Assembly: GCA_902518165.1 (NCBI GenBank)
Contig: CABYFB010000002.1
Span: forward strand, 62,001 to 126,000
DNA length: 64,000 nucleotides
Source of the DNA: an uncultured Pelagibacteraceae bacterium
Lineage (GTDB): Bacteria > Pseudomonadota > Alphaproteobacteria > Pelagibacterales > Pelagibacteraceae
Direction of reading: 5' to 3'
The position numbers and the translations under genes are program-made. Position 1 is the stretch's first letter, and each line of letters begins with the position of its first letter. The notes beneath the pieces were generated by a model, which worked only from the letters and a program-made list of their open reading frames with translations, was not told where the DNA came from and searched no databases. Of the stretch, positions 8,318-16,950 are shown in pieces.

Positions 8318-9277
8318 TTACATTAATATTTGTTTCCAAATAGCCACTTCATCAAATAATACCCATTCTCTTATTATTTTATCATTTCTTAATTCTGCAT
8401 GATTTATACCCATTATAAATAAATCTTTGTCAGTCTTTTTCCCAAATTCTTCACTGTCTTTAGAGTGCTTACCACTTAAAAACCATCTGATCGTAGCTTT
8501 TTGATTGTTATTTTTTTCATCTAATGATGCAACATGTTCGATTGTAAACTTTATTTCAGAAAATATTTTTTTTAAAGAGCTCCAATATTTAATTACATCT
8601 TCACTGCCATTTCCAACTTTATTACTTGGCCAAAATAGACTAGCTGCTCTATCATAATCTTCAAAATCATAATCATTATTAAATATTTTCTTTAAAATAT
8701 TGGAATATATATAACCTGATGAAACTTCATTAACTTTTACTGGATTATACTCTGACTTTTTATCAGAAGATCTATTAAAAACTTTGATAGCTTTAGATAT
8801 GCCACCTTCTTTATCAATTAAATGCCTTGCAAATTGCTCAGGTGTATAACCTAGCTGTCGAACCATTGCACCTTGATCTCTCACAATCCACTCATCATAA
8901 ACCTGATTATTTTTACATGCACAGTCAGCTATAACTCTATAAACAATTTTGTTTCCTGTTTTTTTTCCGTAATACCCGTCATTTAAATGTGTAGCTTTGC
9001 TCAGAATTCTGTGAGATGAATGATATCCTTCGTCGTCATTTCCACTCCAAATTACATCTTCACCTAATAATTGTCTATCTGGAAATTCGTCTAAAGTTTT
9101 ATAAGTTGCATCAATAACAGGTTTAAAACCATAGGTTATTCCAAAGGGTGATCTTACAGGGATATTCTCTGAATAATATTTAGATATCGACTCGACATCT
9201 TTCCCTTCCCAAATTTGTTTAGTAATTTTTAAAATGTAATCAGTTAAATTTTTATAATTACTATCAAATCCTTTCAT
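8318..9277 (-). CDS. SnoaL/NTF2-like protein, two tandem domains
   Basis: A 319-residue protein that appears to contain two NTF2/SnoaL-like alpha+beta cone domains: one at about residues 10-150 (with EFPDRQLLGEDVIWSG) and one at about 190-315 (with AELRNDKIIREWVLFDEVAIW). This fold binds small hydrophobic or ring compounds, and enzymes in it include cyclases, isomerases and dehydratases. The start overlaps the cupin stop by one base and the MetE-like start lies 5 bp downstream, so the three form one unit. The reaction is unknown. Confidence 0.7.
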   Translation of the reverse strand: MKGFDSNYKNLTDYILKITKQIWEGKDVESISKYYSENIPVRSPFGITYGFKPVIDATYKTLDEFPDRQLLGEDVIWSGNDDEGYHSSHRILSKATHLNDGYYGKKTGNKIVYRVIADCACKNNQVYDEWIVRDQGAMVRQLGYTPEQFARHLIDKEGGISKAIKVFNRSSDKKSEYNPVKVNEVSSGYIYSNILKKIFNNDYDFEDYDRAASLFWPSNKVGNGSEDVIKYWSSLKKIFSEIKFTIEHVASLDEKNNNQKATIRWFLSGKHSKDSEEFGKKTDKDLFIMGINHAELRNDKIIREWVLFDEVAIWKQILM

Positions 9278-10215
9278 TAGATCTGACTAACAAAATTTAA
9301 AATACTATTTTCTGAATTATTACAAGAGATATCTATTTTGCTACTCAAAGGAACTGAAAAAGTATCCCCTTTTTCCAATTTTATATTTGATTTTCCAATT
9401 ACTATTTCCCAATTACCTTCTTGAGCAAAAAGAACAGTAGGCTTTATACATTCAATATCTTTAATTTCACCAGATATAGAATTTAATGTTGTTAAATTAA
9501 ATCCAGTATCTTGTTTGATTGAAGGTTCATAAGTTTTTTTATTAAATTTGTTTCCTAATACTTGATATAATTTAATGCCATTAACTTCATCGCTGATATT
9601 GTTTTGTTTATTTCTATAAATATTTTTTTCTAATTCTTCTGGCAAATAATTATCAAATCTTTCTAATTCATCTTGAGTGATAGGCTCTATCATCTTTCTA
9701 CCATTAGGAACTTCTACCTTTTTTAAATCTATTAACGAATTATCGTCAAGCAATGCCATACCAGTCTCTTTTGCCTTTTTTAAAATTTCTGGAACCCATG
9801 TTATTATACCAGGATCATCTCCGCCTAATACAACGAACATCAAACTTTCTTTATCTCCAACATTTTCAAATGCTCTGAACATATTTGTAGGCATTGAGAT
9901 TATATCGCCAGCCTCTAATATTGTTTCTTGTTTTCCATCAGCACCCCAATAAAATCTCCATTTACCTGAGTAAATTACAAACACTTCAGCCGTAGTATGA
10001 CTGTGAAGACCAGATCCGTTTTTTGGCATAGCACTCACAGCTCCTAAATTATACCCGTGTAAAGACTGTATTTTTATTAATTGTTTGGTGTCTTCAGCAA
10101 CTCCACGTCCAATAATTGTATAATTTTTTCTTTCTTTATGACCTTCTAATCTACCCTCTACAAATGGAAGGCTGCTCGGAACGAGTTCATTAAATTTTGC
10201 CAATCTATCAATCAT
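9277..10215 (-). CDS. Bicupin-domain protein
   Basis: A 312-residue protein with an intact N-terminal cupin domain. Its metal-binding motif 1 reads HSHTTAEVFVIYSGKWRF (about residues 72-89), followed by a motif 2 region around DIISMPTNMFRAFEN. A second, weaker cupin-like segment lies near the C-terminus (about 225-310) without obvious metal ligands. Such proteins include dioxygenases, isomerases and lyases, and some cupins of marine bacteria cleave DMSP, but nothing here identifies a substrate. It is the first gene of the minus-strand unit cupin-SnoaL-MetE-like and is divergent from another SnoaL gene. Confidence 0.75.
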   Translation of the reverse strand: MIDRLAKFNELVPSSLPFVEGRLEGHKERKNYTIIGRGVAEDTKQLIKIQSLHGYNLGAVSAMPKNGSGLHSHTTAEVFVIYSGKWRFYWGADGKQETILEAGDIISMPTNMFRAFENVGDKESLMFVVLGGDDPGIITWVPEILKKAKETGMALLDDNSLIDLKKVEVPNGRKMIEPITQDELERFDNYLPEELEKNIYRNKQNNISDEVNGIKLYQVLGNKFNKKTYEPSIKQDTGFNLTTLNSISGEIKDIECIKPTVLFAQEGNWEIVIGKSNIKLEKGDTFSVPLSSKIDISCNNSENSILNFVSQI

Positions 10216-10256
10216 ATTCTTGTTATTTATCTATATTTAAATATAAATTGCAATTT

Positions 10257-11333
10257 ATGCAAATAGAACAATTTGATACAGGACTTAAAAATCAAAATAA
10301 TTTTCAAGAATTAAAAATCACAGCTGAAGAAAATAAACAAAATAAACAAATAGTTAGAAATTATTTGAACAATATTTACAAGATTGGACCATCTAAAATA
10401 GAAGAAAATTTAAGCAAATATTTTAGCGAAGATGTAAACATTAAATGTTTTTTTCCATTAAATGAATTTAAAGGTTTGTCTAATTTTAGGGATAAATTTT
10501 GGACCCCACTTTTTGATGCGTTTCCTGATTTAGAGAGAAGAGAACAACTCGTTATAGGCGGAGCCTTTAGAGATAAATTTCAAGTTGGAACAATATCTAC
10601 CTTATCAGGAATTTTTAAAAAGAAATGGCTAAATGTAGAGCCAAATTTTAAAATGGTAAATTTAAGATGCTGTGAGATACACGAATTAAAAAACGATAAA
10701 ATTATTGAAAGTCACATTTTAATCGACACAATAAATTTTCTAAATCAAGTAGGGAAGTTTCCAATAAATCCTTCAAGAGGGTATGAGGGCATTTGGATGA
10801 CACCAATAAATACAGATGGTGTAAATTTTTACGAAAACAATTTAGATGTTTCAAAAGCCACTCTAGATCAATCTCTTACTATGCAAAGAAGTTTAAATAT
10901 TAAACCAGAATTAGAAGCATCATCTGACTCTGATTTAAAAGAAAAACTTATTAATCACCCACAAAAAGATTTTTGGCATGAAAAAATGATTTGGTATGGA
11001 CCTAGCGGTATAGGAACAGCACGCTCTTTGGAAGGTTTCATTGATCATCATCAACTTCCTTTTAGAAAAACATTTAAAGAAAGAAATTACTGGGAATTAG
11101 GACATTATTGTGAATTAGGAGATGGTAAATTTTCACTTACTGCTGGATGGCACAGTATACAAGCAGTGTATGATTCAAATGATTGGCTAGGATATAATTC
11201 AAATAAAAATAAAGTAACTATGAGAGTTATGGATTTTTATCATCATGATGAGGGAAAAATCAGAGAAAATTGGGTACCGATAGATCTAGCGCATATATTA
11301 AGTCAGATCGGAATTGATATTTTTAAATCTTGA
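10257..11333 (+). CDS. SnoaL-like polyketide cyclase/ester cyclase family protein, two domains
   Basis: A 358-residue protein with two SnoaL-like domains. Domain 1 (about 30-165) contains DAFPDLERREQLVIGG and ends KIIESHILIDTINFLNQVG. Domain 2 (about 225-355) contains GFIDHHQLPFRKTF and ends KIRENWVPIDLAHILSQIG. The repeated 'IxExxxxxDxxxxLxQxG' ending shows that the halves are related. The ATG at 10257 is chosen; the in-frame ATG at 10197 lies inside the divergent cupin gene. It probably belongs to the same pathway as the cupin, SnoaL and MetE-like genes across the 41-bp divergent spacer. Confidence 0.75.
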   Translation: MQIEQFDTGLKNQNNFQELKITAEENKQNKQIVRNYLNNIYKIGPSKIEENLSKYFSEDVNIKCFFPLNEFKGLSNFRDKFWTPLFDAFPDLERREQLVIGGAFRDKFQVGTISTLSGIFKKKWLNVEPNFKMVNLRCCEIHELKNDKIIESHILIDTINFLNQVGKFPINPSRGYEGIWMTPINTDGVNFYENNLDVSKATLDQSLTMQRSLNIKPELEASSDSDLKEKLINHPQKDFWHEKMIWYGPSGIGTARSLEGFIDHHQLPFRKTFKERNYWELGHYCELGDGKFSLTAGWHSIQAVYDSNDWLGYNSNKNKVTMRVMDFYHHDEGKIRENWVPIDLAHILSQIGIDIFKS

Positions 11334-11346
11334 AAACTAAAGTTCT

Positions 11347-12633
11347 CTAATTTGAAAAACCATATTTTCGAAGTCTTACATCACCAGTTCTAGCATGAGC
11401 TTCCATTCCTTCATATCTAGAAATTCTAGCAGCTGCAGCACCAACTTCTTTGTTAGATTCTTTATTCATCTTTTGGTAAGTGACTGTTTTTATAAATTTT
11501 CCAACGTATAAGCCTCCAGTATATTTTCCTGCACCTTTTGTTGGTAGAATATGATTTGGTCCAGAGCATTTATCTCCATACGCAACTGTTGTTTCCTCAC
11601 CTAAAAATAAAGAACCATAATTTTTAAGATTTTTTAAATACCAGTCTAAGTCTTCAGCTTGTACCTCTAAATGTTCTGGTGCATATTCATCACTCACTTT
11701 CATCATTTCTTCTTTGGTATCACACATAATTACTTCTCCATAATCTCTCCATGCAGCATCAGCATTATTTCTGTTATGTTCAGGTAGTTCTTGAATAATT
11801 TCTGGAACTCTTTTCATAACATAATCACATAAAGATTTATCAGTAGTGTAAAGCCAAGCTGGAGAGTCAGGACCATGTTCAGCCTGTCCAACTAAATCAT
11901 AAGCGATTATTTCTTTGTCAGCTGTATGATCTGCAATAATGCCTATTTCGGTTGGTCCTGCAAATAAATCAATTCCAACTTTTCCAAATAAAATCCTTTT
12001 AGACTCTGCTACAAATTTATTTCCAGGTCCAACAATCATATCTACTTCTGGATTACCAAAGCAACCATATGCAAGCGCACCAATTGCTCCTATACCCCCA
12101 ATGTTCATAATTACATCTGCACCACAAAGGTTAGCTGTATAAATTATAATTGGGTTTGCACCATTTGAATCTTTTGGTGGACTTGTTGCAATTACATTCT
12201 TTACTCCTGCAACTTTTGCAGTCGTTACACTCATTATAGCAGAGGCGATATTGTTATATCTTCCACCAGGAACGTAGCACCCAACGGTATTTACAGGTAT
12301 TAATTTTTGTCCTGCTATTAAACCAGGTGATAATTCAACTTCTGAATCTTTTCCAAGATTTTCTAGTTGATGTTCTGCAAACTTCCTTACTCTTTCATGA
12401 GAGAACTGAATATCATCTTTAATCTTTTGATCTAAAGTTTTATTTATTTCCTCAATTTTTTCTTTGCTAACAATTATATCACCTTCATAATTATCAAATT
12501 TTTTTAAAATATCTTTAACCCCTTGGTCTTTTGTTTTTTCTAAATCTTTTAAAATAGAACTTACTTTAGTTCTTGTTTCATCTTCACCTGTAAATGCAGT
12601 TTTTTCAGCTTTTTTTATATAAGTAATTGCCAT
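11347..12633 (-). CDS. hpsN: HisD-family dehydrogenase, probable sulfopropanediol 3-dehydrogenase (HpsN)
   Basis: A 428-residue member of the histidinol dehydrogenase family. The region VGCYVPGGRYNNIASAIMSVTTAKVAGVKNV differs from HisD (normally VPGGxAxYPSxxLM) and resembles the HpsN group, which oxidises (R)-2,3-dihydroxypropane-1-sulfonate to (R)-sulfolactate with NAD. Other family hallmarks are present (GPGNKFVAESKR, DLFAGPTEIGI, EHGPDSPAW, EYAPEHLE, SGPNHILPT). A short phosphate acetyltransferase gene lies immediately upstream on the same strand, and no histidine genes are nearby. Sulfolactate would feed SuyAB at 53-54.5 kb. The family call is firm; the substrate is inferred. Confidence 0.7.
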   Translation of the reverse strand: MAITYIKKAEKTAFTGEDETRTKVSSILKDLEKTKDQGVKDILKKFDNYEGDIIVSKEKIEEINKTLDQKIKDDIQFSHERVRKFAEHQLENLGKDSEVELSPGLIAGQKLIPVNTVGCYVPGGRYNNIASAIMSVTTAKVAGVKNVIATSPPKDSNGANPIIIYTANLCGADVIMNIGGIGAIGALAYGCFGNPEVDMIVGPGNKFVAESKRILFGKVGIDLFAGPTEIGIIADHTADKEIIAYDLVGQAEHGPDSPAWLYTTDKSLCDYVMKRVPEIIQELPEHNRNNADAAWRDYGEVIMCDTKEEMMKVSDEYAPEHLEVQAEDLDWYLKNLKNYGSLFLGEETTVAYGDKCSGPNHILPTKGAGKYTGGLYVGKFIKTVTYQKMNKESNKEVGAAAARISRYEGMEAHARTGDVRLRKYGFSN

Positions 12634-12692
12634 TATTTTTTCTCTAATTTTACAAATGTTTAAATTATATAAGATGTTTATTCAATAGAAGT

Positions 12693-13604
12693 TTAATCTA
12701 AAGCAACAACAGCTGCAGCTATAGAAGCAAGTCTTGCTGTCGCATCATCTGATCTACTAGTTATAACAACAGGCACTTTACCTCCAACAACTACACCTGC
12801 TGCACATGCTCCCATAAAATAAATCATCATTTTTACAAGCGCATTTCCAGTTTCGACATTTGGAACTAATAATACATCAGCTTCTCCAGCAACTATATTC
12901 TCAATTCCCTTAATAGAAGCAGATTTTTTTGAAATACTATTGTCAAATGCCAAGGGTCCAAAAATATCAGCATTAAAATTTTCTTTAATTGCCAATTCAG
13001 TTAATTCTTTCGCTTCAACCGAACTCTGTACACTATCAATAACTTCTTCTGTTGCTGAAAGGACAGAAATCTTTGGTCTTGGAATATTAATTCTATGACT
13101 AAAATCTATAACATTTCTTAAAATATGCATTTTAGTTTTTAGGTTAGGAGAAACATTCAATGCTCCATCGGTTATGATTAATGGTTTATCATCTTTTTGT
13201 AATGTCATATGCCAAATATGACTTAGTCTTGTTTTTCCGATTAATTTATACTCTCTTTTAAGAACTTCTTTCATTAATATATCAGTATGGATATGTCCTT
13301 TTACAATAATTTTTACTTTATCTTCCGATGCAAGTTTTGTTGCAATACCTGCTGTATTATTTTCAACTGGCTCATTAATTATTTCAAAATTTGATATGTC
13401 AAATTTAAGCTCATCTGCGCATTCTTGTATTTTTTGTTTATCACCTATTAATATTGGGGTGATCAATTTTTCAGAGACAGCATCCATTACTGACATCATT
13501 GGTAATTTTTTACCTGCATTTACAATGGCTGCTTTTACACCTCTTTTCTGATGAGCTATATTAAGTAGATTTACAGGACAAACTGTGGATTTATCTGATA
13601 ACAT
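12693..13604 (-). CDS. pta: Phosphate acetyl/butyryltransferase (short Pta)
   Basis: A 303-residue protein of the PTA_PTB family, without the N-terminal extensions of the long Pta. Conserved stretches include KGHIHTDILMKEVL, the DGALNVSPNL region, the FGPLAFDNSIS region and VVVGGKVPVVITSRSD at the C-terminus. The enzyme exchanges acetyl phosphate plus CoA with acetyl-CoA plus phosphate. In sulfonate degraders a Pta follows Xsc, which releases acetyl phosphate, and xsc is present at 54.6 kb. It sits directly upstream of the HpsN-like gene (59 bp) and is divergent from a BASS transporter. Phosphate butyryltransferase activity is the alternative. Confidence 0.8.
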   Translation of the reverse strand: MLSDKSTVCPVNLLNIAHQKRGVKAAIVNAGKKLPMMSVMDAVSEKLITPILIGDKQKIQECADELKFDISNFEIINEPVENNTAGIATKLASEDKVKIIVKGHIHTDILMKEVLKREYKLIGKTRLSHIWHMTLQKDDKPLIITDGALNVSPNLKTKMHILRNVIDFSHRINIPRPKISVLSATEEVIDSVQSSVEAKELTELAIKENFNADIFGPLAFDNSISKKSASIKGIENIVAGEADVLLVPNVETGNALVKMMIYFMGACAAGVVVGGKVPVVITSRSDDATARLASIAAAVVALD

Positions 13605-13688
13605 ATGAGTTTAAATATTTGTTATGGTTCTAAATATCAATATTTTTTATTACGTTCGATATAAAAATAGTTTAAAATTGAACAAACG

Positions 13689-14537
13689 ATGGAGATAGTT
13701 ACAAAAATTGCACCTATAGCGTTAGCCCTTATAATGTTAGGTCTTGGATTGGGCTTATCAACTAGAGATTTTTTAAGAGTTATAAATAATCCAAAAGATT
13801 TTACAGTCGGAATAATTTGTCAATTAATCCTTCTCCCAATCGTCGCTTATATTTTACTTTTAATATTAAGATTACCAGTTGAATTAGCATTAGGATTAAT
13901 GATTATTGCTGCTGCTCCCGGAGGAGTAACATCAAATGTCTTAACAAAATTTGCAAATGGAGATGTTGCATTATCTATTTCGTTAACAGCAGTAGGTAGT
14001 TTAATTAGTATTTTTTCTGTTCCATTTATTGTTTTTTCTTCAGCAAAATTATTAGGTGTAACTGATTTATCCTCAGATATTACGATGACTGGTATTGCTC
14101 TTAAAATGGCACTAGTTGTAACTGTGCCAGTAATTCTAGGAATGATAATTAGAAGATTTGCTGAAAACTTTATTTCTTCTAATATTAATATTGTAAATAG
14201 AATTACAGGTATTTTGTTTATTGTTGTATTTGCAGCAATATGGATTGAGGAAAGAGAAAATATAATATCATACTTAGGTCAAGCGGGTTTAGCTGTTTTG
14301 ATATTAAACGTAGTCATGATGACTTTGGCATTTTACATTGCAAAAGGTTTTGCAACTGGAATACCACAAAGAAAATGTATTTCTTTAGAATGTGGATTAC
14401 AAAATGGAACTTTAGCTGTATTTGTAGCAACACAAATTTTCAATGATGTCGCTTACATGGTTCCCACCGCTGCTTATGCATTAGTAATGTATATAACTGG
14501 ATTTATATTTATATATATTCTTAAAAATTCTAATTAA
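13689..14537 (+). CDS. Bile acid:sodium symporter (BASS/SBF) family transporter
   Basis: A 282-residue membrane protein with about nine to ten hydrophobic segments. The family's two crossing-helix signatures are visible: AAAPGGVTSNVLT (about residues 77-89) and ECGLQNGTLA (about 238-247), where the transported anion and sodium bind. Members import organic anions such as bile acids, pantoate or sulfonated and carboxylated compounds. The gene is divergent from pta (84 bp), so a sulfonate or carboxylate substrate is possible but unproven. Its 3' end overlaps the convergent regulator gene by 8 bp. Confidence 0.85.
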   Translation: MEIVTKIAPIALALIMLGLGLGLSTRDFLRVINNPKDFTVGIICQLILLPIVAYILLLILRLPVELALGLMIIAAAPGGVTSNVLTKFANGDVALSISLTAVGSLISIFSVPFIVFSSAKLLGVTDLSSDITMTGIALKMALVVTVPVILGMIIRRFAENFISSNINIVNRITGILFIVVFAAIWIEERENIISYLGQAGLAVLILNVVMMTLAFYIAKGFATGIPQRKCISLECGLQNGTLAVFVATQIFNDVAYMVPTAAYALVMYITGFIFIYILKNSN

Positions 14538-15492
14538 GATTTATTTGATTGTAGGTTCTTTTTATAAAAACATTTATTGATTTTAAATTTTCATCTTGGA
14601 TTATCGACATATCTTTAAAATTTTGTTTGCTGACATCAAAATTTATCAATTTATTTTTGTCTAAAGAAATAAATTTACTTTTAATTAATTTCTTGATTTT
14701 TCTTACTACTGTTGGTCTTGGTATTCCTGTTATTTCAGAAATAGACATTGCATTAATTCCTTTTATTTTTTTATTAATAATTTTATCTCTCCATTTATCT
14801 AAATAACTATCAACTCCTTTAAGTTGCCTTCCAATTTTTGAATTATTATTCAAAATTATAGTTGCTAAAATAGTAAATATTTCCATATCACCAAAATAAT
14901 TTTTCCATCTTAAGCAGTAAGGGAATAAAAATTTATAAAATTGATACCAGCAAAATGAGAAATTATGTTTTATTAAATTGTTAATTTCATTACTGGACAT
15001 TTCGTTTTTTACAACTTTTTCTTCTTTTAAAATTTGACTAAAAACAGATAAAAGTGTGCATATATTTTTTAAAGTATCATTTGGCTGTGTTGAATTGTAA
15101 GCACTTCTATCTATTGTAATCTTCTTGCCCTTTTTTTTAATTATTCCCCTTTTTTCCAGGGATATAATTTTTCTTCTGACACTTTCTTTTGGTATTTTAA
15201 GATCCTTTGATATTCTTATAAGGTTAATTTTCTCAATCTCTAATGTTTTATCCTTATAAAAATCATTGAAAGAAATATTTAAATTATTTCGTCTGTAAAA
15301 ATCAAACTGCTTACTAATCAAATAAATTAAAATCGTGTAAGTATCTATATCCTTAAACACTTTATAAGCACCGATTGTCCATTCAGACATAAGTTTTAAA
15401 AAAAAAGGACTTAAAATATCAAAATGATTTTTGAAAATTTTATCAATCAGTTCATCATCTAGTTCGGAATTTACACTTGGTAGCTGCTTCAT
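14530..15492 (-). CDS. Putative transcriptional regulator built from two repeated winged-helix units
   Basis: A 320-residue protein made of two related halves. Each half has a helical segment (FKDIDTYTIL at 46-55; FGDMEIFTIL at 200-209) followed about 45 residues later by a helix-turn-helix (IPKESVRRKIISLEKRG at 100-116; IPRPTVVRKIKKLIKSK at 257-273). This looks like an internal duplication that puts two DNA-reading heads in one chain. I do not recognise the family by name. Two near-identical direct repeats lie just upstream of its start. Its target genes may include itself, the divergent small membrane gene or the convergent BASS gene. Confidence 0.65.
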   Translation of the reverse strand: MKQLPSVNSELDDELIDKIFKNHFDILSPFFLKLMSEWTIGAYKVFKDIDTYTILIYLISKQFDFYRRNNLNISFNDFYKDKTLEIEKINLIRISKDLKIPKESVRRKIISLEKRGIIKKKGKKITIDRSAYNSTQPNDTLKNICTLLSVFSQILKEEKVVKNEMSSNEINNLIKHNFSFCWYQFYKFLFPYCLRWKNYFGDMEIFTILATIILNNNSKIGRQLKGVDSYLDKWRDKIINKKIKGINAMSISEITGIPRPTVVRKIKKLIKSKFISLDKNKLINFDVSKQNFKDMSIIQDENLKSINVFIKRTYNQINLN

Positions 15493-15502
15493 AATGTATC
15501 AA

Positions 15503-15552
15503 AACCCAATTTGAACAATTTTAAAACTTGAGTCAACCCATTTTGAACAGTT
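15503..15552. promoter_or_regulatory. Two direct repeats upstream of the duplicated-HTH regulator
   Basis: Two 18-bp direct repeats, AACCCAATTTGAACAATT at 15503-15520 and AACCCATTTTGAACAGTT at 15535-15552, match at 16 of 18 positions. Their 32-bp start-to-start spacing is about three helical turns, so both face the same side of the DNA. They lie 11-60 bp upstream of the regulator start and about 40 bp before the divergent small gene. An autoregulatory operator is the natural reading, but this is inference. Confidence 0.5.
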
Positions 15553-15592
15553 AAATTCTGTAAAATTTTTTAGTTTATGTTTTAATAATTTA

Positions 15593-15799
15593 ATGAGTAC
15601 TGAAAGCTTAAACAGAACATCTAATATTGAAATACCTGAAAAAAAACGAAGAGTAATTCGAATGTCCCCTCGTAAAGTAAATATAGATGTTCTAAAGAAA
15701 CGAGTAATCACTGAAAAGAAAAAAGAGGCACTTCAGTCAAAAATAATAATACTTTCAGTCTGTTTATCTATCGGAATACTAGGTTATTTTGCAGGTTAA
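15593..15799 (+). CDS. Small single-pass membrane protein, unidentified
   Basis: A 68-residue protein with a strongly basic N-terminal half (EKKRRVIRMSPRKVNIDVLKK) and one C-terminal hydrophobic segment (IIILSVCLSIGILGYFAG, about 51-68). The charge bias predicts that the basic part is cytoplasmic. I do not recognise a family. It is preferred over the overlapping opposite-strand frame (15499-15711) because it has a coherent soluble-plus-membrane pattern and ends neatly against the convergent Ldh2 gene with a 4-bp overlap. Confidence 0.55.
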   Translation: MSTESLNRTSNIEIPEKKRRVIRMSPRKVNIDVLKKRVITEKKKEALQSKIIILSVCLSIGILGYFAG

Positions 15800-16800
15800 C
15801 TAGTTAAGAGAATATCTAAATCCTTTTTAATATTTTTTGGAATTTTTATAGATTTTTTGGAGTTTGTTTTTGTTCTTAAATACTTTTGCTCCCCGGGATA
15901 AAATATTTTTTGTCCTTTTAAATTAGGTATTTTTTTTATTCTTTTAATATTTTTTTTTATCTCTTTTTTATAATCTTTAACAAATAGATTGTCTTTAAAT
16001 GCTAAAAATAAGTGACCGATATTTTGCGGCCCAGAGAAATCATCAAATGGGTCTTTTACTTTGCCACCATGATTACTTCCAACAAATACTCCAGTTAAAA
16101 TATCTACCATCCAAGCTAATCCAGATCCTCTAAATCCAGCTATTGGAAGTTGTACCCCAGCAAGAGCTTCTTTTGCATTTGTAGTTGGTTTACCAAATTT
16201 GTTTAAAGCAACACCATATGGTATTTTTTTTCCTAACTTTTCTGCAATCCTAATTTTACCTCTATTAATCATAGACATTGATGTATCCAGTATAAATGGA
16301 ACCTTACTATTTGTTTGAGTTCCAAAACATATTGGATTAGTTCCAAAGACTGATTTTTTTCCACCAAAAGGCGCAATTGCTGGAGGAGCATTTGTAAATG
16401 CGAATGTTATTAAATTTTTTTTAACCGCTTGCTCAACGTAATACCCTGATAGTCCATAATGTCCGCTGTTTTTTACAGCAACTAACCCAATCCCTGTTTT
16501 TTTTGCATTTTGTATAGTTTTTTTAATTGCTTCATCTGCTGCAACAAAACCAATAGAATTATCAGCATCAATTATTGATATAGATTTTGATATATTTTTT
16601 ACAGTTATTTTAGGTCTCGGATTAATTACTTTTTTTGAGATTCTTTCACAGTACATTTTTAAACGAGACAATCCATGTGAAGGCGCACCTACAAGCTCTG
16701 CATTGATAATTGCATTTGCGCAAACTATAGAGTGTTTTCTACTTAGTTTAAAATTAGTAAAAATTTTAATAATTAAATTTTTAAGCTCTTTTTCATTCAT
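15796..16800 (-). CDS. Malate/L-lactate/sulfolactate dehydrogenase family (Ldh2)
   Basis: A 334-residue NAD(P)-dependent 2-hydroxyacid dehydrogenase of the Ldh_2 family, which is unrelated to the Rossmann LDH/MDH. Typical segments are GAPSHGLSR, NSGHYGLSGYYVE (with the catalytic His) and GTNPICFGT. The family includes malate, ureidoglycolate, diketogulonate and (R)-sulfolactate (ComC) dehydrogenases. Given HpsN, SuyAB and Xsc in the window, a sulfolactate/sulfopyruvate role is possible, though the sequence alone does not settle it. A short hairpin (TTATG-TAAA-CATAA) sits just upstream of the start. Confidence 0.8.
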   Translation of the reverse strand: MNEKELKNLIIKIFTNFKLSRKHSIVCANAIINAELVGAPSHGLSRLKMYCERISKKVINPRPKITVKNISKSISIIDADNSIGFVAADEAIKKTIQNAKKTGIGLVAVKNSGHYGLSGYYVEQAVKKNLITFAFTNAPPAIAPFGGKKSVFGTNPICFGTQTNSKVPFILDTSMSMINRGKIRIAEKLGKKIPYGVALNKFGKPTTNAKEALAGVQLPIAGFRGSGLAWMVDILTGVFVGSNHGGKVKDPFDDFSGPQNIGHLFLAFKDNLFVKDYKKEIKKNIKRIKKIPNLKGQKIFYPGEQKYLRTKTNSKKSIKIPKNIKKDLDILLTS

Positions 16801-16950
16801 AATTTATGTAAACATAATTGATTTGAAAATTAAACTATAAATTGAATATTTTTTTTATTTATTAAAATTATCTTTAAATTTAAAGTAACAATAGATTAAC
16901 ATTAGTCGTTTAAATTTATTATCATTAACTAATAAAAAAGTGAGGGATAT

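Noticed and set aside
11347..12633. Histidinol dehydrogenase of histidine synthesis
   Set aside because: The substrate-loop segment VPGGRYNNIASAIMS differs from HisD and no his genes are near; a HpsN-like sulfonate dehydrogenase fits the context better.
15499..15711. Minus-strand 70-residue frame
   Set aside because: It overlaps the better-supported plus-strand small gene and covers the direct repeats; its composition looks like an antisense reading.
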